Source of the DNA: Distichodus sexfasciatus
Taxonomy: Eukaryota > Chordata > Actinopteri > Characiformes > Distichodontidae
Direction of reading: 5' to 3'
NCBI GenBank assembly: GCA_032718565.1
Contig: JAVGVS010000894.1
Coordinates: forward strand, 1 to 64,000
Length of the DNA: 64,000 nucleotides
The position numbers and the translations under genes are program-made. Positions 43,108 to 54,309 of the stretch are shown here, one piece after another; positions within the stretch are counted from its first letter, which is position 1; each line of letters begins with the position of its first letter. Under the pieces are notes generated by a model, which did not search any database, was not told the origin of the DNA, and worked only from the letters and a program-made list of their open reading frames with translations.

Positions 43108-44766
43108 CATGTCAGCTAACGTACACTATGTTAGTTGCAAACGTACACTATGTTACTGCTAATGTGCACTATGTTAATGCTAATGTGCACTATGTTAGTT
43201 GCTAATGTACACTATGTTAATGCTAATGTGCACTATGTTAGTTGCTAATGTACACTATGTTAATGCTAATGTACACTATGTTAGTTGCTACCGTACACTA
43301 TGTTAGTTGCTAATATGCACTATGTTAGTTGCTAATGTACACTATGTTAATGCTAATATGCACTATGTTAGTTACTAATGTACACTTTGTTAGTGCTAAT
43401 GTACACCATGTTAGTTGCTAATGTACACAGTTAGTTGCTAATGTTCACTATGTTAGTGTTAATGTACACTATGTTAATGCTAATGTGCACTATGTTAGTT
43501 GCTATTGTACACTATGTTAGTTGCTACCGTACACTATGTTAGTTGCTACCGTACACTATGTTAGTTGCTAATGTGCACTATGTTAATGCTAATGTACACT
43601 ATGTTAATGCTAATGTGCACTATGTTAGTTGCTATTGTACACTATGTTGGTTGCTACCGTACACTATGTTAGTTGCTAATGTACACTATGTTAGTTGCTA
43701 ATGTACACTATGTTAGTTGCTAATGTACACTATGTTAGTTGCTACCGTACACTATGTTAGTTGCTAATATGCACTATGTTAGTTGCTAATGTACACTATG
43801 TTAATGCTAATATGCACTATGTTAGTTACTAATGTACACTTTGTTAGTGCTAATGTACACCATGTTAGTTGCTAATGTACACAGTTAGTTGCTAATGTTC
43901 ACTATGTTAGTGTTAATGTACACTATGTTAATGCTAATGTGCACTATGTTAGTTGCTATTGTACACTATGTTAGTTGCTACCGTACACTATGTTAGTTGC
44001 TACCGTACACTATGTTAGTTGCTAATGTGCACTATGTTAGTGCTAATGTACACTATGTTAGTTGCTAATGTTCACTATGTTAGTGCTAATGTACACTTTG
44101 TTAGTTGCTAATGTACATTATGTTAGTGCTAATGTACACCATGTTAGTTGCTATTGTACACTATGTTAGTTGCTACCGTACACTGTTAGTTGCTAATGCA
44201 CACTATGTTAGTTGCTAATGCGCACTATGTTAGTTGCTAATGCGCACTATGTTAGTTGCTAATGTGCACTATGTTAGTGCTAATGTACACTATGTTAGTG
44301 CTAATGTACACCATGTTAGTTGCTAATGTACACTATGTTAGTTGCTAATGTTCACTACGTTAGTGCTAATGTACACTATGTTAGTGCTAATGTACACCAT
44401 GTTAGTTGCTAATGTACACTATGTTAGTTGCTAATGTACACTGTTAGTTGCTAATGTTCACTATGTTAGTGCTAATGTACACTATGTTAGTGCTAATGTA
44501 CACTATGTTAGTTGCTAATGTACACTGTTAGTTGCTAATGTTCACTATGCTAGTTCTAATGTACACTATGTTAGTTGCTAATGTACACTGTTAGTTTCTA
44601 ATGTTCACTATGTTAGTTGCTAATGTACACCATGTTAGTGCTAATGTACACTATGTTAGTTGCTAATGTACACTATGTTAGTGCTAATGTACACTATGTT
44701 AGTTGCTAATGTACACTATGTTAGTTGTTACATAGTTGGCATCTACGCTTTTGGGAAACACACCCC
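43108..44766. repeat. 22-bp minisatellite array 2, seeded in MITE-G (right end)
   Basis: About 75 copies of the same unit as array 1 (core GTTAGTTGCTAATGTACAC) run 43,108-44,735, with a 20-bp variant (GTTAATGCTAATG or GTTAGTGCTAATG) that is rare in array 1. A segment of about 450 bp (43,260-43,560 and 43,740-44,030) is internally duplicated. The array runs into TTTTGGGAAACACACCCC (44,749-44,766), the inverted partner, 16 of 18 bases, of the terminus that starts array 1. No left terminus precedes it. Confidence 0.95.
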
Positions 44767-44869
44767 TGTTTAGGATCAGCTAAATCTTTGCTGGTTTATT
44801 ATGTTTATCCAGCTAAAACCAGGCTGGATTTTTTAATGCCAACAAGCCTTGAAAAGTTGCAAGTGGATT

Positions 44870-45235
44870 TCTTACAGAAAGGAATACAAAGCTAAAACTG
44901 GCCTTAAACTAACGAATTGAAACAATTAGTGTGACATTTAATTTTACTTGAAATTTTAACGTGACAATTGAACTTGTTTTTAATTGAGTTAAAAGATTTC
45001 TACAGTGAAGAATAAATTCCCTTTATCAACAAGTTTAACTTAATCTATGTTAGTTTATGTTTATCCAGTTCATCCAGCTAAAACCAGGCTGAATTTTTAA
45101 TCCTCGCAACAGAAATTTATTACAGAAAGCAATGCAATGTTAAAAAATAAAAAATATGTGAAGTTTGATTTTACATAAGGCAGCAATTAACAAGTTTTTA
45201 AGTTGAACTAAACTGAAAGTCTTACAGTTAAATTG
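44870..45235. repeat. Repeat-J copy 1
   Basis: 'GGAATACAAAGCTAAAACT', 'CAATTAGTGTGACATTTAAT' and 'CAATTGAACTTG' match the reverse complement of 51,370-51,640 with many changes. A short internal duplication ('AGCTAAAACCAGGCTG') occurs at about 44,812 and 45,076. Confidence 0.5.
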
Positions 45236-46324
45236 CCTTAATTTGCAGGTTTAACATCAGCAAAATTTATGCTGGAGTTTTATTCCAAAAAAGACTTGAA
45301 ATGAGGTTATGTTGACTTTTCCACTGCTTACTGAACAACACGGTAGCAGAAACAGAACAGGCGTTGCAATTGGATGCGGTCGAATGACGCTTGAACGCAG
45401 CATCCTGGCTCAGCGTTTTGGCGCATCTGGGTGAGGGATCGTTTTTATTGAGGGTCTTTCGGACGGACAGATTCATCTCCCCATAGGACCGGCTTAATTA
45501 CCCGTTTGTCACACGTGATTTATGGATCCACCACCACGCGAGACTGCAGACCGTATGTCTGGAAACTCCCACTGTCGCTGATGTTTATATCCATCATCGC
45601 CGCAAACAAATTGGACAGGTTAGCTTTTCATAACACAATGTCGGATTTTATTTAGTTTAAGGACACGTCAACCTCGAAACGCCAATTTGGCTAACGACGG
45701 ATAAAAACTTAAAGGGACAAAGTGGCACTTGAAGAAAATCGAGTTGAGTATCGATCCACGAATGTTGCATCTGTTAGCTGCTTTTCAACAGAGGTGTTGG
45801 TCATGATAACCAATCAGGTGTCACTTCCGCCTAAGTTACAATAAATATTACGTACTGTTGAGTGTTACAAGTGTTTGTTACAATATGATACGATACAAGT
45901 GTCGATTGGTGCGGTCACGGCTACGTTTGTATTTGCGGTAGCCTACTCTGCATTCACAGCCACACGGACAGCCTACCTGCGTTAGGTTAACTGAACTCAG
46001 GAGACGAAGATGGATTCCTGAGAAATATCTTCACGCTAGTCAACCAGTGGATTTACCGTAAATATTGAAGTAGAGCGGTCAAAACAGAAACTTTTAACAT
46101 TCTGCTGGAATTGAATTCCTCACCTCAAGAAAGTCACGTTTTTAGGATGGAAAGGGGAAGTTTTTCAGCCAAATTTATTCACAACAGTACAGTATAGACC
46201 TTCCACTGTTTCAAAACACTAAAAACAAAAAATCCAAAATTTTACCCCACGCAACATAAACGGTCGTTTTTCTCGGAAACCTCCGTTGCGACAAGCGACT
46301 GGTTTTGCCGTGCAGAGTTACATA
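45236..46324. other. No gene seen; element-free block at 45,290-45,620
   Basis: No repeat was recognised. The part at 45,420-45,620 is CpG-containing. Short frames on the minus strand (45,267-45,476) were not recognised. Confidence 0.45.
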
Positions 46325-47020
46325 TTGCTTGCTATTGAGTGTCTATGTTACAATGTGACATTGTGTACGTTTTTCTATGGTGTCTGTTATATTGAGTATC
46401 TATGAGTGTCTACGTTAAGATACAATGTGATATTGAGTGTCTATGTTACTACGATCATGTCTACAATATTGAGTGTCTTTTACTTTGATCGTATCTATGA
46501 TATTGAGAGTCTACGTTACGGTGTCTATGTTACAATACAGTGCGATATTAGGTGTCTGTTACTATGATTGTGTGTACGATATTGAGAGTCTATGTTACAA
46601 GTGTCAATGTTATGAGACTACGTTACGAGAGTCTACGTTATGAGTGTCTACATTTCTATGATCATATCTATGATATTGAGTGTCTGTTACGAATGTCTAC
46701 GTTACGAGAGTCTATGTTCCGAGAGTCTATGTTACGATACAGTGCAATATTGAGTGTCTACGCTACTATGATTGTATCAACGATATTGAGAGTCTATGTT
46801 ACGGTGTCTGTGTCACAATACAATGCGATGTTAAGTGTCTCTTACCGTGACAGTTTCTACGTAATCGGGAGTCTATGTTACGAGTGTCGACGTTACGATA
46901 CAGTATGATATTGAGTGTCTACGCTACTATAATCGTAGTGTCTATGTTATGAATGTCTAGGTTATGAGAGTCTACATTGAGAGTGTCTATGTTACGATAA
47001 ATATTGCTTGCTATTGAGTC
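46325..47020. repeat. Degenerate minisatellite around GAGTGTCTATGTTACGA
   Basis: The words 'GAGTGTCTATGTTAC', 'GATACAATGTGATATT' and 'TACTATGATCGTATCTA' recur in shuffled order with a base period near 17 bp and longer super-units. The 118-codon plus frame (46,552-46,908) is a repeat artefact. The end carries a small nested palindrome (CTTGCTATTG / CAATAGCAAG, 47,007-47,033). Confidence 0.85.
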
Positions 47021-47440
47021 CACAATAGCAAGGACTCAACCCTTGCAGGATCACTCATTCATCAAGAGCGTTCTTGTCACAAACACAAATGTGTTCTTTG
47101 CGTTCTTGGTATTGATCAACGTCCACGATCTGTAATCGGTTTTATGTTCCTGATCCTTGATTTGTCCACAACAGTGCAGAATATCCATCACTTTGGAACT
47201 GTTGACGACTTGTTCGCGGACCTTTTAAAGGTTACATTGATTTGCATCCAGACCTGCGTGAATCATAGGCTGGAATAGCTTTATAAGTGAATGTCACTCA
47301 ATAATATCTATTATGCTAATCAAGTGAACCCTGCACTTCAATAACACATCGTACATGAGCAAGATTAAAGCTGTACGGATGGCACACTAAAAGGCATCGT
47401 CAGCGGAGAGCTGCTTCACATGCAGGCACATCGAGAGCGT
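47021..47440. other. No gene seen
   Basis: Unclassified sequence with no frame of note. Confidence 0.5.
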
Positions 47441-48055
47441 TTCTATATCCTCTCACTCTTTATCACAGACACATACACACAGGGTCTCACAGAGTCTCTA
47501 TCTCCGCTCTTCATGTACCTCTCTGTCTCATTTCTGTCTCAGCTCTTTCACACAGGGTCTGTCTGTCTCTAATTATCACTGAATGTCTCAGTAGCCCTAC
47601 TATACACTAATATTTTGTCCCGTTTAACTCTTTTTGTCTCTATCTCCGCTCTCTAAATACATCTCTGTCTCATTTCTGTCTCATCTCTTTGTCACCGTGT
47701 CTGTCTGCCTCTAAAAATATAGTAACTGAACTCAGAATGTCTCTCTCTTACATACTTTTTCTTCACTCTCTCTCTTTCTGTCTCTCTCGTGTCTTGTGTT
47801 AATGTCTCTTTCTCATTTCTATCTCTCTTTTCCGTCTCATATTTCTTTCTACCTCACTTCTCTCACTCTTTCTCTCTTTTTTCTTACTCTGTCTCATTTT
47901 TTTCCCTCCACCTCTCTCTCATCTCGGTCTATGCCTATGTCTTGCGTTTCTGTCCCTCTTTTTCTCACTCCCATCCTCTCTTTGAATTTGTCTCATCGCT
48001 CAGTCTGTCTGTTTCTCTATCTGTTTCATCTCTCTATCTCTCTCTCTGCACGCAC
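47441..48055. repeat. CT-rich simple sequence with TCTGTCTC units
   Basis: Imperfect 'TCTCATTTCTGTCTCA' and 'CTCTCTTTCTGTCTC' words repeat to a short CA tail at about 48,050. The plus frames of 94-104 codons are serine/leucine repeats, not genes. Confidence 0.85.
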
Positions 48056-48959
48056 ACACACAGAAAAAGACCTAAAATAGCATGTCAGTGCCTGTCAACG
48101 TAATGCACTTTGCACGTCTGCACCTTTTGTTCTCTTTCTTCAGCTTTGAGCCAAAGCACTGAGCAGAACCGAGTCTCCGAGTGTCTTCTTCTCCTCCCCT
48201 CCTCATTCACCTTCTCCTTTCTTTTTCCACATCTTTCACTTATTCTTCCATTTTCCCTGCGTCTACCCCTCTCAGCCTTCGGGGTGTAATGGCGGTTAGT
48301 GCGCTTAACGAAGCCTAACGGACAGCGGGTTCCGCCGTAGAACACACACCATATGGACGCTGGCTGAAAGGAGAAATGAGAGGAGAGAGACAGGGAGGGA
48401 GGGAGGAACGGAGAGAGAGAGAAACAGAGAGATAAGTGAGACGGGCACTTTCTGTGTTGAGTTTATGATGTAGACAGTGCTGCTCCTAAATCTGTGTGTG
48501 TGTGTTGGGGGCTTGACATGTCAAGCTGCTAGAGAGAGATTATATATTGTTACAAATGAGGTTGTCAGTGTGTTGCTTCTACACAAGTTTGTAAGTATTC
48601 TCTCAAACCCTGACTGTGCTGTGATTGACAAATCCCGCTGTGTGTATGTGTGTGTGTCAAAGTGTGTGACACTTTTCATGCTGCACGAGTGTGACGCGTC
48701 CTGTCTGCACTTTCACTTCACATGGCACTTAGCAACAGCAAACAAAGGCAGTTACATAAGTGTGTGTGTGTGTGTGTTAACCTCCTTGTGGTAAGCAAAC
48801 AGTCCCAGTTATGACAGGAAAACATCACACTTTTGTTGTGGTGATTACATTGTGCTGGTGCCGTTATTGATTGATTGATTGATACAAAAAGCCTTAATAT
48901 CCTATGTAGTATAAGGTGTTGATACAGTATATGAACTGTGTTAGGTGTCGTGTCTCATC
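48056..48959. other. No gene seen; several short GT runs
   Basis: GT runs lie at about 48,493, 48,640 and 48,762, and a TTGA run (GATTGATTGATTGAT) near 48,868. Nothing else was recognised. Confidence 0.5.
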
Positions 48960-49480
48960 TGTGTGTGTGTGTGTGTGTTTGTAAACCTCCTAATATGAGG
49001 ACCTGACTGCACACCAATAAAGTGGGGACCTGTGTCTTTTGGGGACAATGTTGATTCAGGTTGAACATCTCACTTTAAAATTTCCTTCCCCATAATGGCC
49101 ATATTCTTCAACAAGTATGTGTGTGTGTGTTTGTTTGTTTGTAAACCTCCCAATATGGGGACCTGGTGGCACACCAACAAAGTGGGAACCTGTGTCATTG
49201 TGGGGATGTAAAACTGAGTCCCCACAAAGTTAATCACTGCAACACACCTGTTTCTTCAAGTGTAACCTCCCTTTTTATAATCTAACAAGTTCCCATCATG
49301 TTCATATCCTTAAAAGTTGGGTGTGTGTTTGTATGTACACCTGCATAATGGAGACTTTGACCTGATCACACACCAATAACGTGGGGATGTGTTATTATGG
49401 GGACAATTTTCATTTGAACTGAATATCTGAATATCTCTGTTCCCGTAATAGCAATATTTTTCAAAAAAGTGGGTGTGTAG
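48960..49480. repeat. Three tandem diverged units with GT tract and TGGGGAC words
   Basis: Each unit has a GT tract, then 'TTTGTAAACCTCC' (or a variant), 'AATATGGGGACCT', 'ACACCAATAAAGTGGGGAC' and 'GTGGGGA'. Units start at about 48,977, 49,137 and 49,327, giving spacings of roughly 160 and 190 bp. Units with GGGGACC around GT tracts are familiar from fish introns and spacers. Confidence 0.8.
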
Positions 49481-51049
49481 CTCTATTCCAGTCCCAATTA
49501 TGGCAACAATTGAATATATAAACCTATATTAATGTATTTTTTCATATACCTGTCTCTTCTGGTAAATCTGTAAACATTTTATTTACTTGGCAGTTTAATA
49601 TGCAAGATGCCACAGACTGCCTCACACACAATTGTATTTATTTCGCAAGGTGTCTCTACCTCTACGCAATAACTGTTACCTCATAGACACTGTTTTTATT
49701 TTATCACAAAATGATAGTGTGTAATTTGTGCAAAGAGAAAAATACATGTACACTGGTGCCACAATCTAGGAACGATAAAAAACAATGTCTTCATTTTATA
49801 GATTGCATCCTGTAAAATCACATCCGCAGATGGGTTTCTGATACAATTTAAAAGCCCCTCCCGGAATCCATCGTAATCCATTTCATCTAAAGGCAACGTG
49901 GTTCTCAAATTCATAAATCTTGCTTTGTGCTGGAGCTCGGCCCAAACAGGAGACAGTTCTTTTTTATTCGAGGGAGGTTTTAAATGCGGAAACATGGGAA
50001 CGTGTCCCCACTAATATCTAGCGATTGCTGAACTGTCCTCACAAATTATTTTAGTTTAACAAAAACGCAACGCTTCATAAATGTCTAACATAAGACATAT
50101 AGCTATATAAAGGGTAACTGGCGTTCTCTAGTCGACATTAGCGAAAGCTAGATGCATTATGTTAGACATCTGTGGAGCGTAATGTTTATGTTTGATCAAA
50201 TTGATTGGTTGGGACATGATTGGTGCATTTTCCTGCTGACGTATGAGAGACTGTAGCCACTTTTGGTTGTTGTTAACGCTAAAGACAAAGTAGACTGACG
50301 ATGGCAGCCAAATTATTGCATTATCTATAATCCAATGTAATCCATTCCGAAGATACAGTATGTAAAGTTGCTCTACGGTTGAAGTAAAGCTATGAAATCT
50401 TTATTAATCTGCCTATTTGTTGGTCACTAGTTACCTTTAACATTTCAGAATTCATTCATTAACATGTAGTTTCAAAACATTGCTATTATTTACGCAAAAT
50501 AGTTGTTAGATGTCGTGTTATGTATGTAGTAAAAGCTTTTATGTCCCCACGATTACTAACCTACACCCATGACTATGGCGTCTCTTGAGGTGTACGCTTT
50601 TGCAGACAGTCTGATTGACGGCTCATTCGACGAATCGTTTAGCGCTTCCTGGGCTCTTAATTGCAATGTTAAGATTCCTGTCATCCCCCGTAAGAGAAGC
50701 GTGTTGTTTTGAGCCGTGGGGGTAAAAATCGAGGCGAACAGGGCGAACAGGAGCGTTAATCATTTTCCATGCAACCGGTGGAGTAATTGCCTGTGAAAAA
50801 AAAACAAGTGGCCAGATTAATTCCGGACATTTCCAAGCACGAAAATACAGATGGCGTTGCTCTGTAACCTCCGGAAAAGTTACTGTAGAGAAAAATAATA
50901 CTTTATTTTTAAGTATTTATATAATTATTTTGGCCCTAGTGTGTGAAATCATAGTGATGACAAACTTGAAAAAACATTCCAAAACAATTGATAGTTTTGG
51001 CAATGACAAGGGGTCCAAGCACTGCTTTAGGTCTTGGATTGTAACAGCC
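49481..51049. other. No confirmed gene; unrecognised minus-strand frame 49,696-49,995
   Basis: The 99-codon minus frame begins MFPHLKPPSNKKELSPVWAE and stays of ordinary protein composition to about codon 70 (ending ...DAIYKMKTLFF), then turns hydrophobic. An in-frame stop lies five codons upstream. It matches no family I recognise and has no clear splice sites. It could be an exon relic, a retrocopy fragment or chance. The rest (50,000-51,040) is element-free, with CpG-containing DNA at 50,580-50,880. Confidence 0.4.
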
Positions 51050-51290
51050 AAAGTTTCCTCCGGGTGCTCTGGTTTCCTCCCACAATCCGAAAGCATGCAC
51101 TGTAGGTTAATTGGTGACTCTAAAGTGGTTGCATAAGGTGCGAATGTGAGTGTGATTGTGTCTGTGTGTGTGCCCTGCAGTGTGTTGGCGCCCCACCTTG
51201 TGCCCGTAAGTTTCCGGGATAGTCTCCTGTCCCCGTGGTCCCAGTTGGTATTAAACGGTTCGGATAATGAATGAATGAATGAATGAATGG
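51050..51290 (+). repeat. SINE-B copy, middle and 3' end
   Basis: 'TTTCCTCCGGGTGCTCTGG', 'GGTTAATTGGTGACTC', 'CTGCAGTGTGTTGGCGCCCC' and 'TCCGGGATAGTCTCCTG' lead to a clean (AATG)n tail. The tRNA-like head is missing or replaced before 51,050. Confidence 0.88.
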
Positions 51291-51369
51291 ACTTATTTGC
51301 CAGGTTATTGGAAGAAAAGTATGACACCTACTGTATCATATGTTTATAAAATATCGAAGTGCTGCACTA

Positions 51370-51640
51370 TAACACTGTAAAAATGATTTCAGAAATAAGT
51401 CTTGTTAATATACTTTTATTTACCTCAACATGCAATTTCAACTAACTTTATGAGTCCTCAGTGTTGCAATTTAAGTTTTGAAGTGTGTTATAATTCACAC
51501 ACTGTAAAATATTTACAATTTCAAATGTTCAATTGCTGCCTTAATGTTTCTACTAAAATCTAATTGGATTAACTTATTATTTCATCTCATTGAAAGTGGA
51601 GTTTTAGCTTTGCATTCCCTTACCAAAAATTTAGGCTTCT
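51370..51640. repeat. Repeat-J copy 2, starting ACACTGTAAAAATG
   Basis: It starts 'ACACTGTAAAAATGATTTC', a terminus common among short fish DNA elements. Its reverse complement matches 44,870-45,000 ('GCAAAGCTAAAACT', 'GCAGCAATTGAAC'). No frame is present. Confidence 0.5.
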
Positions 51641-52671
51641 GGCAAACAGTTGCCATTAAGTTGCCTTTGACAATGTTTCCGTAAATTTACAGCAAGGTCA
51701 TATTTTCACATGCAAATTAAGTTTGTGGCAAACTTGTGGTGAACTTCTAGCAAACTTTGTGGAAAATTGACAAATTTGTCACCAAATGTTCACTACATTT
51801 TTTCCATTACTGTCTAATTGTTTTGGCAAATCTCTAGTGGCTGACAATGGCAAACTTGTGGCAACATATTCTGGCAAATTCCACTGTTTGGCACAAATTA
51901 AACGTAAGTTTGCTGTAAACATTTTGTTTTTGTAAAGGTTGCTCTTGTTAAGGAATTCATTTCACTTTGAAATTTACATTCTACATGAATGTTATGTCTG
52001 ATTTTTCTGTAAGATGGTGGTTATTACTGGAAAGAACCACAATATATTGCTATGTCAATATGGCATACATAGCCATGTAAACTTTGTTTGAAATTACATA
52101 CATTATATTTTTTGTTAAGTAAATGCAAGAGGTGTGTTAACATTACTTATTGCTCAAATAATGTTTTATGTCAGACCTGCATATGAACATTGTGGCTTTT
52201 GAATTTGAACACTCCAAAATTTTTGCTCACTATGATATATACTGTATATTTACAGTAGCTGTATATTATTTCTCCCCAGTTTCTATGAAAGTTTGTCTCC
52301 AGATTTAAGTCGGTGTACTTTTCAGATTGGGTTCTTGTATTTGTGCGTCTCAGTTTGACATCATCTTCCGCTGTGAAAGATCAATTCCATTACTTGAGAA
52401 CAGGAGTGCAGCAGAAGATAAATATAGCCAGACGTTCTTCTTCAGCCCCAAATACCAAGCCTCATGATTCATTGTGTGTCATTGGTAATTGGTATCCATT
52501 GCTGAGATAATCAGCTTGACGTTAGTGTGTCAGGCAACAAAAATAAGTACGTCACATCTCATTTTGTTGGTCATTCTTGGAAGATGAGTTATGAAGAATG
52601 TAACAAGGAAATGATGACATATGGCTCAAAAATTGGTCAAAAATTACGGAAAAGTTTCGATAATTAGTAAA
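51641..52671. other. No gene seen; repeated GGCAAAC words
   Basis: From 51,630 to 51,920 words such as 'TTGTGGCAAACTTGTGG' and 'TCTGGCAAATTCC' recur loosely, suggesting a very old tandem repeat. The rest is AT-rich. Confidence 0.45.
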
Positions 52672-53120
52672 AATTGCAAGGTCTCAGTCTAGTCTCGGTC
52701 TCACCCCGCCCTGGTCTCAGTCTGGTTTCGGTCTCACCCTGGCTTGGTCTCAGTCTCGCCCTGGTCTGGTCTCGGTCTTGCCCCGGTCTGGTCTCAGTCT
52801 GGTTTCGGTCTCACCCTGGCTTGGTCTCAGTCTCACCCTGGCCTGGGCTCGGTCTGGTCTCGGTCTCACCCCGGTCTGGTCTCAGTCTGGTTTCGGTCTC
52901 ACCCTGGCTTGGTCTCAGTCTCACCCTGGTCTGGGCTCGGTCTTGTCTCGGTCTCACCCCAGTCTGCCATGGTTTCAGTCTAGTCTGGGTGTCAGTCCTT
53001 CAGAGTCTCAGTCTTGTCTCAATGTCAGTTCTTCAGAGTCTCGGTCTTGTCTCAGTGTCAGTTCTTCAGAGTCTCGGTCTTGTCTCGGACTCGACACTCT
53101 GGTCTTGATCAGGACTGTGG
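52672..53120. repeat. Repeat-H-type minisatellite, reverse orientation
   Basis: 'GGTCTCAGTCTGGTTTCGGT' and 'CTCACCCTGGCTTGGTCTC' repeat at about 88 bp, then 'TCAGTTCTTCAGAGTCTCGG' repeats at 33 bp three times. The words are the reverse complement of the 29,745 array (CCGAGACTCTGAAG). Frames of 137-144 codons through it are artefacts. Confidence 0.9.
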
Positions 53121-53999
53121 ATGGTTCCGACTCAGAACTGGTTCCAGTTGATCAAGTCCATTTTCTCAGCATTCTGGATCACTTTCTAATACTGACACCA
53201 GTCTGAGTTTAAGATTTCCCAGGCATTTTTCTAAATAGAAAACCATGCACATATAATGTTTTATGAATAGCTTCTATGCAAGTCCAGTTACAACGAGGTG
53301 GACAGCAACTGTCAGAAACGGTTATTGACTGGTGAAGTTATGCTTATTAAAGCCATGACTTCTCTACATGTCTTCCTAGTTGTCTGGAGGTCAATTTGTT
53401 CAGTACATTAGTTGGCGAGCAATGACGAACGATCCATTACGGAAACTAATTGGAAGGGAGAGTGAGTGATGTGTTTTGATAAAGCCATCACTTCCGACTA
53501 TGCCACATTGTTGCCGCTTTTCAACGGAATATAAGGCAACAGCAGTAATGCCGTGATGGCCAGGTTTATGCTGCGAGCGGGAATTTGGATTTATTTGCTT
53601 GTAAATCTGCATTAGCAATGCGGTGGCCCATAGCTCCGAAACACAGACGACTTAACACATCTTTATAACACGCTTCTATAAAGTTTTGATTTGATTAATA
53701 GCGCTGAGACTTAAGCCAGCAATTAGTGTGATTAAAATTAAAATACGTTTGATTAAATGGATTCAGGGGACTTTTTTTGGCAATGCGATTTTCTTCAGAT
53801 CTCAGAAAATTAAAAGTTATGTTTTTCAGGTAATAATAGTGTGTTCCATTTGCCGATGGTGCTCGGTTTCCAGGTCGTTTTCAGAGGGCTGAAGTAGTGA
53901 CAACATGCATGTCTCCCGTTTCTCGGACACCCAACCAAATATCTCAGAGCAGCACAGTGGACCCTGAGTTCAGAATCCAAAATGGCTGCTCAGTGGAAA
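53121..53999. other. No gene seen; element-free block 53,400-53,860
   Basis: This block has no recognisable repeat and carries homeodomain-core words (TGATTAATAGC, CAATTAGTGTG, TTGATTAAATGG) as well as CpGs. It reads like a conserved non-coding element, but conservation cannot be tested here. Confidence 0.4.
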
Positions 54000-54134
54000 T
54001 GTGTCATGTATCAAGATAGATAGACAGACAGACAGAGAGACAGATAGATGGATAGATAGATAGACAGATAAACTGATTGATGGATGGATAGAGAGATAGA
54101 CATATAGACAGACAGACAGACAGACAGACAGACT

Positions 54135-54169
<35 letters not shown>

Positions 54170-54257
54170 GGACAGACAGATAGATAGAAAGATAGACAGA
54201 CAGATAGATAGACATATAGATAGATAAATAGATAGACAGACAAATAGATGGACAGAC

Positions 54258-54307
<50 letters not shown>

Positions 54308-54309
54308 TC
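54000..54309. repeat. GATA/GACA tetranucleotide array
   Basis: About 290 bp of mixed GATA and GACA (with GATG), ending in a nearly pure GATA run at about 54,260-54,306. The minus-strand frames (79-137 codons) are isoleucine/tyrosine/leucine/serine repeats. GATA/GACA is the sequence type first known from snake sex-chromosome satellite DNA. Confidence 0.95.

Noticed and set aside
47007..47033. Small inverted repeat CTTGCTATTG / CAATAGCAAG
   Set aside because: Ten-base arms inside a repetitive region are expected by chance.
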